Positions 1-11,275 of a stretch of DNA of 64,000 bases are shown in pieces. The notes under the pieces are model-generated. The model was not told the DNA's origin. It saw only the letters and a program-made list of their open reading frames with translations, and ran no database searches. Each line of letters starts with the position of its first letter. The stretch's first letter is position 1. A program made the position numbers and the translations under genes. Location: assembly GCF_001411555.2 (NCBI RefSeq), contig NC_049903.1, positions 13,187,234-13,251,233 of the forward strand. The letters run 5' to 3'. This DNA is from Juglans regia (lineage: Eukaryota > Streptophyta > Magnoliopsida > Fagales > Juglandaceae).

Positions 1-127
1 AGGTTTTGATAAAGGAAAGAGAAAAAATTAAATAAAAATATAATAAAGTTAAAATATTATTTAAATATAATTTTTTAACATTATTTTTATTTTGAAATTC
101 GTAAAAGTTATATTAATTTTTGTGTTT

Positions 128-375
128 AACTCCAAGGGATTGGCCCAAGTGGTGATGATCTTGGTTTTGGAGTATCATTCAATTCAAGGTCCAAAGTTCA
201 ACATCTCATGAGTGTAAATACCTTCTGGTGAAAAGTCAACGATTTGATCAATTTCATGCAGAGAAACTTTCGAAAGTGCAGTGCATGAGACCAGGGTTTA
301 CTCTGTAGAGGTAGGTCTAAAGGGTCATGCCTTGGAGAGGTTCCCCGACATAAAAAATAAGAAATAAAAAAAAAA
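128..375 (+). mobile_element. tRNA-derived SINE with A-rich tail
   Basis: A short retroposon with a pol III-type internal promoter. A box A-like TGGCCCAAGTGG lies at 141-152 and a box B-like GGTCCAAAGTTCAAC at 188-202. The right end is A-rich (about 351-375). The 7-base word TGTGTTT occurs immediately before (121-127) and after (376-382), as expected of a target-site duplication. The flanks (60-120 and 383-540) look like one broken MITE of the family carrying a TAATGATTAAGTAATGATTGG core, so the SINE probably landed in an older MITE. It codes for nothing. Confidence 0.62.
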
Positions 376-577
376 TGTGTTTTGTTTTGAATTTTATAAA
401 AATCGTATTGAGTTTTTTAATAATGATTAAGTAATGATTGGATGAAAAATTTAAAAATTTAAAATTGAAAAGTATTTTATATTTCAGTGATATTTAGAAA
501 AATAAAATTATGATAGGTTTTGAGAATTATTTATATCTCGAAACAAAAGTGAATTTCTTTACAAAGACTAAATAAGC

Positions 578-1254
578 TAGGGGTGCTACCCGCCCTCTAC
601 GGGGCGGGAACACCCCTTTCTCGCACCCCATCCCTTATGGGGCGAGGAGTGGGATTTTCACCCCTGTCATTTGCCCTAGGGATGCGGGGGCAGGGTACCC
701 CGCCCCGCCCTGGTGGGCGGGGTGCAAGACGGATTTCCAATCCGCCTCGCCTCCTTCTATTTTAAAAAAAAAATACTACATTTTATTTAATTTAAAAAAT
801 ATTTCTAAGTGTAAAAGTAATTAAAAATACATTTTTAGACCCAAATTATAAATTTAAATTTTATAAATATGACTATAATTTAAAAATTATGTAATTTTTA
901 AATTTGCTAGTGCATATTTTGTATAAATTATAGTGTATTAATTTTTAAACTATGTAATTTTTAAATTTGACGATGCATATTTTGTGAACAAATTTGACAA
1001 ATTGTAATATATATTTATATATAAATAATTTGTAAAATGTAAATATATATTTATGTTTATATATATAATATATATACATATAAATATAAGCGGGAGTAGG
1101 GGCAGGGCGGGGTTGGGCCCTCCCCGCCACCCGCCCCTCTAGGAGTCCTAGATGTGGGGCGGGGGGCCCCTCCCCCGCATGGGTAGAGTAGGGTTGTCAA
1201 TCCCGCCATGCAGGGGCGGAGCGGAAGCGAGGCGGGGCCCACTGCCCACCCCTA
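578..1254. mobile_element. hAT-type MITE with GC-rich arms
   Basis: The ends are TAGGGGTG (578) and CACCCCTA (1254), an 8-base terminal inverted repeat. The exact 8-base duplication AAATAAGC flanks it at 570-577 and 1255-1262, which is diagnostic of hAT insertion. Arms of about 170 bases are built of GGGGCGGG/CCCGCCCC-like words and contrast sharply with an AT-rich core. No transposase is present. The short open frames in the arms are composition artefacts. Confidence 0.85.
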
Positions 1255-1262
1255 AAATAAGC

Positions 1263-2447
1263 AACAAGAAAAGAAAAATGATAAGTTTCCTTTTACTAGA
1301 TAAATATAAATTCTGCATATTAAATGTTAAAAAATTATATTATAATAATATTTTATTTAATTTTTAATAAAATATCTCATCTTCTCTCAAGTGAACCGTG
1401 TATCCAAGCAATGACAAAAAGTAAATCCTAATGGGACTAATATCAAGCTTATAAATTAATTTACACTTGAACTCCAATTCTTTTTTTTTTTTTAATCATT
1501 AAAAGGAATACTGAATCCTGATTGATACTTGAAGAATCTATTTATCATCTTTTTTTATATTATTATTTCATCATCTCATAATGTGATATTAAATATTAAT
1601 ATCAAATCATGAAATGATGAGAATCGAAATTATCATTATCTAGTATTACTCACTCAAATGAGTATATCTATTTATCATTTTTTTATTATTATCTCATTAT
1701 ATGATATTAAATAATATATTTATCGATAAAATATAATAAATAATTTTCATACAGTCACGTCACAATTCATATAATAATATAAATAAATCTGGGTTTGCCA
1801 CAGCATGGCTTGCTTGCTTCTGTATCGCCATTAATCGAGCCAGTAGTCTGAAAACGAAGCTTACCTGCTTTCACGCGATTTAGGTAGCTAGGCATGCAAC
1901 AGTACCGTAACGATTTTGACGTTCATGAAATGAAGACGCCGTGAAAGTGAGACATCTTATAATTTAGGGTCATCGTCATCCCCTTTTCATCGATCTTCAC
2001 CTCTATAAATATATATATATATATATAATATAATAATTTATACCATTTTTAAATAAATAAATTTTGTGCATATCTTATAAAAAAAAAGTAGTCAATACTT
2101 ACAAAAAAATAGAAAAATTTATTATTTTTTAATAAAATCCATATTTTTATAAAGAATTTATACAAGACTTATACGTCTATTATAGGTTGCATTACTAAAA
2201 ATCTATTTATTATTTTTTTATTTATTATTTTTTCATTATTTCATGTTATGATATTAGATAACGAGAAGAAAAAAATCTAAGTTACCATCAAAGAAAGTAC
2301 GTATAGTACGTACTGCATGCCTTTTGTTTTTATTTCGGAATTAAATAATATTAATTATAGCAAGATTTTTTCTTTTAAGCAATAAAAATCTGAAATATAT
2401 GTGATCGAGTGTTTGAAAGTCATGAGAAGTAGTTCCTGTCCTTCTCT

Positions 2448-2478
<31 letters not shown>

Positions 2479-2657
2479 CCATGACCATGACAATTTGGGC
2501 GTATGTATAATATAATATATATGTGGTTTTAGAGGTTAGTAACAAAATAAAAATAGATTTAAGTAAATAAAACAAGTTCCATCCATTTGGGAGCAAACCA
2601 GATAAGATGTGACCCTTTCACATGGACCACAATCTGAATTACTTTTTTCATCACAGA

Positions 2658-2690
<33 letters not shown>

Positions 2691-4397
2691 TGCCCCTCAC
2701 AATATAATATATATTCTTAATTAATCAATTACATTGTATTGTTAAAAATAAGTATCCAATAAATTAATTAGTTGGTCTAATTACATATGTGACGCGTGCA
2801 TATATATCAGCAATTTCCATTATTAATGAATCAACATATATAATTTCAATGGAATTTAGAAGGACCATTTTGATATATATATATATATATATATATACGT
2901 GTGTGTGTGTGTGTGTGTGTGTTATTTTCAAGGCCCAAAAAAGAAAAGTCCAAGGACCGTGTGGATTATAACAGTGATCAGGAACAAAACAATATTATAC
3001 GTAAAATCGGAGAGTATGGCCATGGCTGCGAATTTGGAAAGTTTGGACAGTGAGAAACAAAACAATAACTTACTTAGGATTGGATAGCAAGATGAAATTT
3101 TTTAATTTTGGATGAAAGTTTAAAATATTATTTTGTAATATTATTATTATTTTGAGATTTAAAAAAAATTAAATTGAAATTTAAAAAAGTTAAATTGTTT
3201 ATTATATTTTATATAAAAATATAAAAAAATAAAAAAATTATACTAATAAAATAAAATAAATTAAAAATTTAATCTCTCATTCTACTTGCCAAAAATACAA
3301 TTTTGTGACTGAGATGCTAGCTAGCTAGCTAACTAACTAAGCCAGACAGTTTGTGTGCGGTTGCCAACAGGCTGGTGTGTCGTCCATGGCTCGTTTCAAG
3401 GACTAGGGACGCACTTTGTCCATAGTGCAATTTGTTTTTGAAAAACTTTGAAAAGTGTGTTTTGTTTAAACTTTTAAGTGCGCTTCTTTTTCAAATTTAA
3501 AAATTAAAAAAAAAAAATTGCATTAGGGGGCAGGGAGGAGAGTAGTATTGTCTCAATATTTGACTGGATTTTGTATACGAATGTTCGTTTCGTTGATATA
3601 TGTTTGTATATATAAAATAAATTAAAATATGTTTAATTTTTTTATGAGAAATTAAAAAAAGTGGTGGACTCTATCAATAATCGGTTTGTTGTTATAATAA
3701 TGGAAAAATTATTTTATTTATATGTTTTACTAATAAATAACAAATATTATGAGGAAATTCCCCCAATACATTTAAAAATTAATTTTCTACATTTTTCTCC
3801 CCAAATTTATTTAATTCAAATTTTCTACAAATATTAAATATTATCAATTATGAAGACAACATTCTCATTTAAATATATTAAATGGAAATTTTTTACATAT
3901 TATTTAATAAGTACTCAAAATAATTATAATGATGGATTAAACCGTTAAATAAATTAAAGTAATTTTTTTTTTCCAGTCCAAGTTTATCATCTTAAATTAT
4001 ATTTCCTCAACGTCATTTTCATAACTCGATTTATTTTAAGTTTCATACTCTCGTAACCTTTGGCTACATTTGAATGTTGAGATGATCTCAAAGAATTTAT
4101 GAATAATAGTAAATAGTAAAGAAAAAATAGTGAACTATTTATAAATAGTAATAAACTGTTTGTAAATAATAATAAAATATATTATTTTACTTACTAAACA
4201 CAGTATTAGTCTCAATCCCCATCTACCGAGATAACGAGCAGATTCTTTTGCCCATTATTTTGGAGATCATGGATAAATATTGTAAAGAAAAAAAAAACTC
4301 TTTTATATGAAAATAATAATCTCTCGAAGTCACTTTCCAAATCGCTTTTACGTATTAAAAGAGTCAAAGTCAAATATGAGACATTTTCAAAAGGATT
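1263..4397. other. AT-rich intergenic DNA, no gene seen
   Basis: I see no coding region here. It holds (TA)n microsatellites near 2007-2030, 2454-2476, 2659-2690 and 2872-2896, the last running directly into a (GT)n tract at about 2899-2921, plus a GCTA/AACT simple repeat near 3317-3342. Decayed MITE pieces lie near 3085-3290 and 4060-4200. A less AT-rich block at 1795-2010 ends in a TATAAATA-like run near 2003, but nothing downstream reads as an exon. A non-coding transcript cannot be excluded. Confidence 0.6.
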
Positions 4398-4516
4398 AAG
4401 TCCTTGCTTGGATTCAGAAAATATTTTGTCTCATCTCATATCATCTCTATAACTTTCTTAAATTTTTACACAAAATATAATAAATAATTCAACTTTTTTC
4501 AAATCTCAATTGAACT
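4398..4516. repeat. MITE fragment cut by the LTR element
   Basis: A left-end fragment of the Tourist/Harbinger-like family seen elsewhere in the window (start CCTTGCTTGGATTC, then TCATCTCAT and the AATATAATAAATAATTCAAC core). It stops exactly where the LTR starts at 4517. No matching right half is visible beyond 8235, which suggests a deletion there. Confidence 0.5.
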
Positions 4517-4929
4517 TGTTGATACTGAAAAAATACACAACATGCTGAAAGGAGAGAAGAATCTTTTCTGACCCACTGGGCCAACTGAGCCTCGATCGCA
4601 TGTTGCTTGGAGAAGAAAATCTCATTGGTGCACTCCTTTCACGGGAGGAATAAGAAGAGGAAGAAGATGAAGTAGACTCCTTGAAGAAGAAGATCCCTCT
4701 ATTTATCTGACTGCACCCCCCAATACCTCATGACCCCTTGGCAGCCCCTCCCCTACCTCCTGACCCCCTGACCCCTTACAACCCTCCCCTACCTCCTGAG
4801 CCCTTGACAATTTGCATGCTCCCATGTCCCCATAAACACTTGCACGTTCTCACCTTCTGACACTTGCATGTTTTCCCCTTTATCCCTAATGTTGGCCTGG
4901 TGGGTTGGGCCCAATTATGGGCTATGGCA
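4517..4929 (-). repeat. 3' LTR of the LARD-like element
   Basis: In element sense this LTR starts TGCCATAGCCC and ends in CA, giving the usual TG...CA termini. It shares with the right LTR the blocks GCCTCGATCG...TGTTGCTTGG, CTCCTTTCACGGGAGGAA, AAGAGGAAGAAGATGAAGT and a C-rich run of ATACCTCATGACCCC type. Relative to the right copy it lacks about 230 bases containing the GAGACACACAAGATTTACGT block. Confidence 0.7.
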
Positions 4930-4942
4930 TTTTATCCCCCCC
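4930..4942 (-). other. Polypurine tract
   Basis: Read on the minus strand this is GGGGGGGATAAAA, directly followed by the TG of the 3' LTR. A purine run in this position is the expected plus-strand primer of an LTR retrotransposon and fixes the element's orientation. Confidence 0.65.
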
Positions 4943-5457
4943 AACAGAAGCCCACGATTCTTAAGGACAACTTGTTATAACAAAAATTCTTGATAATTTT
5001 CAAGATAAAATATACCACAAAAGTCGTCAACAAGAAAACAAAATAATCCAATTGTGTTAAGTAATAAATGTCACCTGGGGTGAGTTTAGGTGGGGTGTAT
5101 TCGACCGCGTATGATACGAGCTTGGAGCTCAAATGTGACGGGAGATCAGCTCGATTGCGTATGGTGTGAGCGTGAAGCTCGGATGTTTGTCGTTATTTGT
5201 AAAGTGTATGTTCGTTGGATGCCTTTGTTTTGTTGTTAGTGTTGGAGTTTGTATGAAGCAACCCACAAAAAGCGATCGGAGGGCCTATCGACCCCCTGGG
5301 TTCACTTTAGGCGGTTGCTGAGCCCATCGCCTCATTCTCGAAGGTAACCCGCGCTAGACGGTTGTGGAGCTCAGATGCCTGTTAACTCCAAAGGCTCGTT
5401 GCCGAAGGTAACCAGCTGGTATCGGTTATGCATCATGATGAGTCTAGAGACTTGGCT

Positions 5458-6000
5458 TGTAGCACCAAGGTAGGCAAGTTGAGGGACTTGTGCTCGACTG
5501 GATATAAAGGGAGAGAGCTTAGGAGGCTCTGGCCCTTAGCTGATGTATCGTAGACAGCCAAGGGACTGGACTTATGGTGCATGAAGGTCGGCAAGTCAAG
5601 GGACTTGCATCCGATTGGTTGTAAAGGGGAAAGCTTGAGAGGCTTTGGCCCTTAACCAATGCATCGCGACCATGCATTGCAAGAAAGTCAGCGAATCAAG
5701 TGACTTGTGTCCGATTGGTTGTGAAGGGGCAGAGCTCGGGAGGCCCTGGTCCTTAGCCAATTCATCGTGGCCAGCCGAGAGACTGGGCTTGTGGTGCAAG
5801 AAGGTCGGCAAGCAAGGGATTTGTGTCCTACTAGTTGTGAAGGGGAAAGCTAGAGAGGCTTTGGCATTTAGCCAATGCATCGCGACCATGCATTGTACAA
5901 AAAAGGTCGGCTAGTCAAGTGGCTCATGTCCGATTGGCTCGGGAGGCCCTGACCCTTAGCCAATGCATCGTGGCCAACCGAGGGACTGGGCTTGTTTGTG
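5458..6000. repeat. Five-copy tandem array with alternating units
   Basis: Five units of about 100-118 bases share the words GGTCGGCAAG, TTGTGTCCGATTGG, GGCTTTGGCCCTTAGCCAATG and CATCG. They alternate: units 1, 3 and 5 end in a CCGAGGGACTGGGCTTG-like block and units 2 and 4 in CGACCATGCATT. The higher-order repeat is therefore a dimer of about 215 bases. No convincing coding use. Upstream (about 5095-5190) a shorter GCGTATGGTGTGAGCG motif is also duplicated. Confidence 0.7.
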
Positions 6001-6187
6001 CAAGGTGCTTGTCCGTGTTGAGTTACTCTGCTGGAGCGCGACGAAGGTTAGAGATGTATCACTGTTGGGGCTTGACTAAAATAGTCTGGATGTGCCTACT
6101 AGGGAAAGTCTATGCACGCCCATTGAGGGAGTCTGTCGGGTGATCCCGCTAGGAGAGTCTGCCGAGTGAGCCCACTGGGGAGTCAGC

Positions 6188-6395
6188 CTAGGAGGGCCTG
6201 CTGGGGAACAGTGAAGAGCCCTGTGCCAAGGAGTAGAACAGAGGAGTAGAGCAGAGCAGCTCAACAGAATAGCAATGCAGAGCATAGGAGCAGAGTAGAG
6301 GAGCACAACAGAGCAGCGCAAAGCAGCATAGCATAGGATCAGAGCCAAGGAGCAGAACAGAGCAGCGCAGCAGAGGAGAGCCTTGTAAGTGGGCA
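6188..6395. repeat. Degenerate short tandem array
   Basis: Run of approximate AGCAGAGCAGCACAACAG-type units inside the LTR element. Its Cys/Leu-rich or Gln/Ser-like translations are composition artefacts. Confidence 0.65.
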
Positions 6396-6404
6396 TTGTT
6401 TGAG

Positions 6405-6565
6405 GCCAACCCATGGCGTCTAAGTCTCATGCAAGTGGAGATTGTTCGGGCCAAACCCATGGCATCCAAGTCTCATGCAAGTGGAGACTGTCCGGGCCCA
6501 ACCAATGGTGTCCGAGTCCCATGGAGGTGGAGATTGTCCGAGTCCAATGGAAGTGGAGACCTCAG
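6405..6565. repeat. Three to four tandem 45-base units
   Basis: Units built on CCCATGGCATCCAAGTCTCA followed by TGCAAGTGGAGA and a TTGTCCGGGCC-like word, decaying to the right. From 6566 to 7722 the interior is unrepeated, GC-rich and without a recognisable protein, apart from a GTGCA/TGCATGCATG-rich stretch near 7365-7430. Confidence 0.65.
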
Positions 6566-7722
6566 TGCAACTATGTCAAGTGTGTTCGACTCTCGTGCGA
6601 CTGGTCTGGTCCAAGCCCATGCACGCTCATTGGCTGAGTCCCGGGTGCCGACCATGGCGAGTGGTCTGGACCATGAAGTCGAGAGCCTTGCTGGGTTGGT
6701 GATCCGAGGGAAGTTCTCATGTGAGAGGTGTCTAGACGGTGGGAGCCTGGTCTGTGAGTGCTGTTCGAGTGGTGGGTGAGTGGTGTCCGAGCTGTAGGGG
6801 TCGAGCTATTGGGCTGCCGAGCTAATGCTTCCTGAGCAGGTGTTTCCCGAACTAGTGCATGGCCTCCGGGCAGATGGGCCTTGTGCTAGTGAGCAACTGC
6901 CGAGGAGGTGACCACCTGGCCGTGGCAGATAGTGCTGGCTGCCCTTGTGGCGGTCGACCATCCCCTATGCGGTCGTCCTTTGGTCGTGGGTTCGTGACCA
7001 TCCCGGGTGCACAGGTGGAAATGAAGGTGGTTAGCAGACCACCTGGTGGCCGCCGTTGTTCCCGTCAGGCAACGACGGTCTTGGGTTGTGAGGCCTTTAG
7101 ACTATGCAAGACCATGGTCTGTGGTCCTCTCGTTGGAGCTGCTTCATCGGTAGGGGCAGCCGGTGATGCATTGGCGGAGACAGACGATGCCGGCGAACCA
7201 CATGGTTGGCACCGGCGGCCTCTCCTGTTGCGTCAAGGCTGGGCCGTGCCATGATCTTCGTGTGCACGGGGCATACTAATCACGACCCATGATAGGGGCC
7301 ATGGTTGTGTGGTTGGAATCTGCCCGCGGGTCAACTGGGCTCGGTGCATGGTGGACCTCGCTGTGCACTACGAGTGCACAGTGGTTGTGCATGCATGCAT
7401 GGCACTGTGCACGCAGGGCGCAGTGCTTGCATGTTACTAAGCACTTAAGTGCACTGTATTCACCTGCTAGGGTTTGGGCAGCGTAACTTTTTGCATAGTT
7501 CATTAGAGTGAACTGAGTTCAGTGGTGAAGAGCTCGGTTACTCACCTGGGCGAAAAAAGATTTACTTGCCTATTTCTCCAGTAACAAATTTTTTTTCGTA
7601 AATGTAAAAATTCAAAAAGCTAATAATACTCATATGGGAGGATGTCATATGCTCGTCAGGTAATTATTCAGCATGCCAAAAAATCGCTATTCTCTCATCT
7701 CTGGTTTAGAAAGTGAAACGAA

Positions 7723-7740
7723 TCCCACAGACTGCGCCAA
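7723..7740 (-). other. Primer-binding site
   Basis: On the minus strand this reads TTGGCGCAGTCTGTGGGA and abuts the inner end of the 5' LTR. It resembles the TTGGCGCCGTCTGTGGGA start commonly found next to the 5' LTR of plant gypsy-class elements, whose first bases fit a tRNA-Asp type primer. Confidence 0.62.
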
Positions 7741-8235
7741 TGTTTATGCTAAAAAAATCGCACATGTTGGAATGAGAGAAATAGTCATTCTCAGCCCACT
7801 GAGTCGATTGGGCCTCGATCGTGTGTTGCTTGGCGCCCCCGGCAATGTTTTGGTGCGGCTGTACAGTGACAGTGCGTACGTTTAGGGAAGATAAGTATAG
7901 GGAAAATCAAGAGATCAAGAGAGACACACAAGATTTACGTGATTCGGCACTAGTCCTACGTCCACGAGCGTTTGGAGAGAAGAGTTTCTACTATAAAATA
8001 TTTGTTTACAATTACTCATGGTCCCTCACATCTCACTATATAAAAAAAATTGAAGATCCTCTTATTAGAGAAGAAAATCTTACTGATACACTCCTTTCAC
8101 GGGAGGAAAAATAAGAGGAAGAAGATGAAGTCGACTTCTTAAAGAATAAGGAGATCCCACTATTTATTTGACTGCACCTCCCCTGCCCCAATACCTCCTT
8201 ACCCCCTGACAGCCCCTTCCCTTCCTCTGACCCCT
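7741..8235 (-). repeat. 5' LTR of the LARD-like element, outer end lost
   Basis: Its inner boundary (plus strand TGTTTATGCTAAAAAAATC) aligns with the left LTR's TGTTGATACTGAAAAAATA. It carries an extra block (about 7837-8065) with AGAGACACACAAGATTTACG and TCCTACGTCCACGAGCG, common in plant LTRs. Similarity ends near CCCCTTGACAACCCC at about 8230; the left LTR continues about 120 bases further, so the outer end here is deleted. Confidence 0.65.
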
Positions 8236-8397
8236 TGACAACCCCTAGCCTTAAATTTCTAACAACCTCACGACCTTTGGCTTTGTGCAACTGTGTCATG
8301 CGTTCCATTACACACATAATTGTTGTATACGTGGTACAGTTAGTTCTGATATCATTAATAATGTTTTAAGAAAATTCAACGTTTCAAGGAAAATTAA

Positions 8398-8596
8398 GGC
8401 CTCGTTTGTTTTTAGAAAACATCGCATCTCATCTAATCATTACAATTTTCTCAACTTCCAATACAAAATAAAATAAATAATTTAATTTTTTCAAATCTTA
8501 AAATAAAAATAATATTAAAAAATATATTTTAACAATACTTTATTTAATTTTTTAACTTTAATTTTATCTCATCTCATTTCTAAAAACAAACAAGCC
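8398..8596. mobile_element. Tourist/Harbinger-like MITE
   Basis: Terminal inverted repeats GCCTCGTTTGTTTTTAGAAA and (as reverse complement) GGCTTGTTTGTTTTTAGAAA. The core carries the window-wide family motif ATCTAATCATTACAATTTTC and the AAAATAAATAATTTAATTTTTTCAAA stretch. TTAA precedes the left end; the right flank does not match it clearly. Non-coding. Confidence 0.72.
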
Positions 8597-8687
8597 AGCC
8601 ACGCATGCTCTGTTCGAGCCACACTACTTGATATAATGCAAGTTTGATAAACTCCCGCCCGCCATAAACATCCGCACCTACATATCT

Positions 8688-8732
<45 letters not shown>

Positions 8733-9119
8733 CTTTCTTGTGAGTGCTGACCGACTCTGTATTATTTTGTGGGTTTCGAGTTGGTTGGTTGGTTTCTACT
8801 CTCTACTGTGGTGTTTGTGGTTTCAGTTGATGATCAATTTTATATATATGAGGGGGCATGCAGGGACGAGCTAGCTACGGCAAAATCTGGCATGCATATG
8901 ACATGATATATAATAGAAAGTGATATCTGCTTTAATTGACGGGTCATCTTCAACCATGCCAACCAAATCATGGCAAGAAGTGAATTAACTTGTATAGAGT
9001 ACTAAAATCTCATATATTAATTAATAGGGACTACTATCTGGTCAAGATTTTTGTGTTTCTGAAAGTAATCTACGATTTTGATAGAATTTCATGTTAATTA
9101 GCTTGCTATATAGTCTTTC
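8597..9119. other. Intergenic, no gene seen
   Basis: Holds a long (TA)n microsatellite at about 8689-8724 and unremarkable AT-rich sequence. No open frame with protein character on either strand. Confidence 0.6.
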
Positions 9120-9476
9120 CAATTCATTCAGTCTGATTCGGTTCAGTTTATAGTCGTGATTCAGTATTTGAATTGTCCAATTTATTTCTATATTAGACTG
9201 CTACTATAATGTGTAATTACATTGTTATTATACTAGCATCTAACTTATTTCTATACTTCGATTATGTATGGTAGTAATATTATAATGTTTACTATTTATA
9301 TTATAGTATTAGTAAATTATTTTATAATAATTAGCATATATTAGTATAGTATTGAATTTAACTATAGTCTATATAAGTTCTAGGCTTTTTATATAAGTAT
9401 ATATGATCAAATGTGCAAAAATATATTTATATAAAAAAATATATATTATAATATATTATATCAAAATTTTATTTGT

Positions 9477-9512
<36 letters not shown>
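9120..9512. repeat. Truncated AT-rich hAT-like element
   Basis: Starts with a CTGATTCGGTTCAGTT arm and continues into an AT-rich core. The part from about 9300 (TTTTATAATAATTAGCATAT, ATAGTCTATATAAGTTCTAG, TATATGATCAAATGTG) matches 41718-41850 closely, so these are two copies of one family. The right part dissolves into a (TA)n tract at 9480-9511. Confidence 0.55.
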
Positions 9513-9514
<2 letters not shown>

Positions 9515-9567
9515 TGAAAATTAGTAATCAAACTGACAAAGACAATTAAAAGAAAGCAAACTATGAA

Positions 9568-9892
9568 ATGAGAAATTTTTGTGAAAAATATGGATTGTCT
9601 TCGGTAGCCCCATACAGAAGAAAAAGTAAAGATAAATATTTCGGAAAATCAAAATATATTACAAGACCAATTACAAAAAGAGAAAAAATTATGAACCAAC
9701 AAAATTTTATAAGAGAAGAAACAAATATTACAAGAATAACAAGAAAGATTAAAGCAAAGTAAAATGCTAGAAATATGGAAAAACAGGTCATTACAAAACA
9801 GAATGCAAAGTTAAAAAATATAAGATAAATCAATTACAAATGCTTTTGGAAGAAAAAGAAAAAACTTGGATTGATATGAATAATGCATATTA
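9568..9892 (+). pseudogene. Decayed zinc-knuckle fragment, possibly pararetroviral
   Basis: A 64-codon open piece very rich in Lys/Arg/Tyr/Asn is followed, after a frame change, by what reads as a CCHC zinc knuckle with spacing C-x2-C-x4-H-x4-C near 9762-9805. Two of its cysteine positions are lost, one to a stop codon and one to Tyr. A Lys-rich tail with INQLQ and EEKEK runs to a stop at 9892. A basic stretch followed by a knuckle is typical of gag proteins and of the nucleic-acid-binding part of Caulimoviridae coat proteins. The order suggests an endogenous pararetrovirus relic, but a copia/gypsy gag relic is equally open. No polymerase or movement protein is nearby. Confidence 0.35.
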
Positions 9893-10058
9893 ATGGTAGT
9901 TTCACTATATTTTTGGTGTTGTTTTCTATATAAATTCAACATCTAACATCAGCTTCATATAGTACATAACCTTTTTATATATCTAGTGGACGCTTGTTGC
10001 AAAACTTACCCTATACTTCATAAGAGTCTGTATAACTTCATGGGTGGAACTCCGTTAA

Positions 10059-10469
10059 GGCCTTGTTTGGCAACCAAGTATTTTTTAACATTTCTTAACT
10101 TTTCTCGTAACTTCATTTTCAAACATTATTCCAACATAAAAAAGTAACTTCATTTTCAAACATTATTCCAACATAAAAAAATTTTCTATTTAAAAATTTT
10201 AACTTTTTATATAATCATTACCTAATCATTATTCAAACAAAAAAGATTAATATAACTTTTATAAACTCTAAAACAAAAAATAATCTTAAAGAGTTATATT
10301 CAAACAATGCTAACTTTATTAATCCATCCTCACAAACTTTAATACAATACATATATTTTAAAAAATACTTTTATTCAAAACTTTCTTCATTCTTTCTCAA
10401 AACCTAATCTCAAACATATTTTCGAAATCCTCAAATATTACCAAACACTTTTGCTAACCAAACATGGCC
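10059..10469. mobile_element. Tourist/Harbinger-like MITE
   Basis: Ends GGCCTTGTTTGG... and ...CCAAACATGGCC form an inverted repeat, with TTAA on both sides (10055-10058 and 10470-10473). An internal direct repeat (GTAACTTCATTTTCAAACATTATTCCAACAT) occurs twice at about 10108-10172. The family motif TAATCATTACCTAATCATTA is near 10212. Confidence 0.75.
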
Positions 10470-10668
10470 TTAACTTTTGAAACTTATAGGAAAAATTTAT
10501 TGAGGTATTTCTATAAAAGAAAATTTTGTATAAATTTACTTTTGCCCTTGGTTTTATCTTTTAATTTTGCCCCCAACCCTCCAAAGTTCAGTTGTCTTGA
10601 ACTAAAGTCCTTCTCCGTAAAACAAACGACCATATGAACTAATTAAATCCCCGTATGAACTTTTAGCC

Positions 10669-10705
10669 TTTTGTGATTTCCTAACAACGCTAGGAAATCA
10701 CAAAA
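10669..10705. other. Perfect 15-bp hairpin
   Basis: TTTTGTGATTTCCTA (10669-10683) is followed by the loop ACAACGC and then its exact reverse complement (10691-10705). It is isolated from the neighbouring MITEs. It could be a structured RNA element, a very small foldback footprint, or a cruciform-prone site; nothing in the sequence decides. Confidence 0.7.
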
Positions 10706-11000
10706 TGGAGGGTATAATACCAGGAGTGTTAGATCTATAAAGAAATTCATTTATCTGGTTTAAGGTGATATGTCATATTTATTTTATAATACACAAATAT
10801 TTTATAATATAACATATTATATAAACTATTTCATTTTATAAAATTTGATATTTTTTATAGGATTTCTTTTATAAATCAAGCATTTTTCATAATAAAAAAA
10901 CTCGGTAACAAAAAAAATGATCCAAACTAGTTTATCAAAGACTATATAAATGTGTAGGAGTGCATTGGGAAAAATCCCTCGCTATTATAAGACCATGCTA

Positions 11001-11275
11001 AGAGCTAGTTTGGGAACACATGAATTCTCAAACATTTTCATATATTTCCTCTCAAACATCACTCAAATGTAAAACACTTTTTAATTTTTAATTTTTAACT
11101 TTTTCATCTAATCATTACCTAATCATTACAATTTTCAAAAACTTCCAAACAAAATACAAAAGGAAATACTGTTTTTTCAAATTTCAAAACAATAATAATA
11201 TTTAAAAAATATTTTAATTTTATATTATTTTTGTTCAAATTTTTTTCTCCCTTCCCAACATCTTAACTCAGACCA
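11001..11275. mobile_element. Tourist/Harbinger-like MITE, diverged ends
   Basis: Starts around GAGCTAGTTTGGGAACAC, ends around CTTCCCAACATCTTAACTC, and has the family core CATCTAATCATTACCTAATC near 11103. The terminal repeats are imperfect. Confidence 0.5.

Larger units (their letters stand above)
4517..8235 (-). mobile_element. Non-autonomous LTR retrotransposon (LARD-like)
   Basis: Two related LTRs (4517-4929 and 7741 to about 8235) flank a 2.8 kb interior. A primer-binding site abuts the right LTR and a polypurine tract abuts the left LTR, so the element is on the minus strand with its 5' LTR on the right. The interior is GC-richer than its surroundings and has no gag, protease, reverse transcriptase or integrase reading frame; it consists largely of tandem repeats. 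The 5' LTR lacks its outer end, so no target-site duplication can be matched; GAACT precedes the left LTR. It resembles large retrotransposon derivatives mobilised in trans. Confidence 0.72.

Noticed and set aside
583..1242. Pro/Gly/Arg-rich frames
   Set aside because: They lie within the GC-rich arms of a hAT-type MITE with a proven target duplication.
1795..2010. Promoter-like block ending in a TATAAATA run
   Set aside because: No exon or recognisable non-coding RNA follows, and AT microsatellites produce such motifs by chance.
5596..7254. Frames of up to 131 codons in the GC-rich interior of the LTR element
   Set aside because: They coincide with tandem DNA repeats, occur on both strands, and contain no gag or pol motif.
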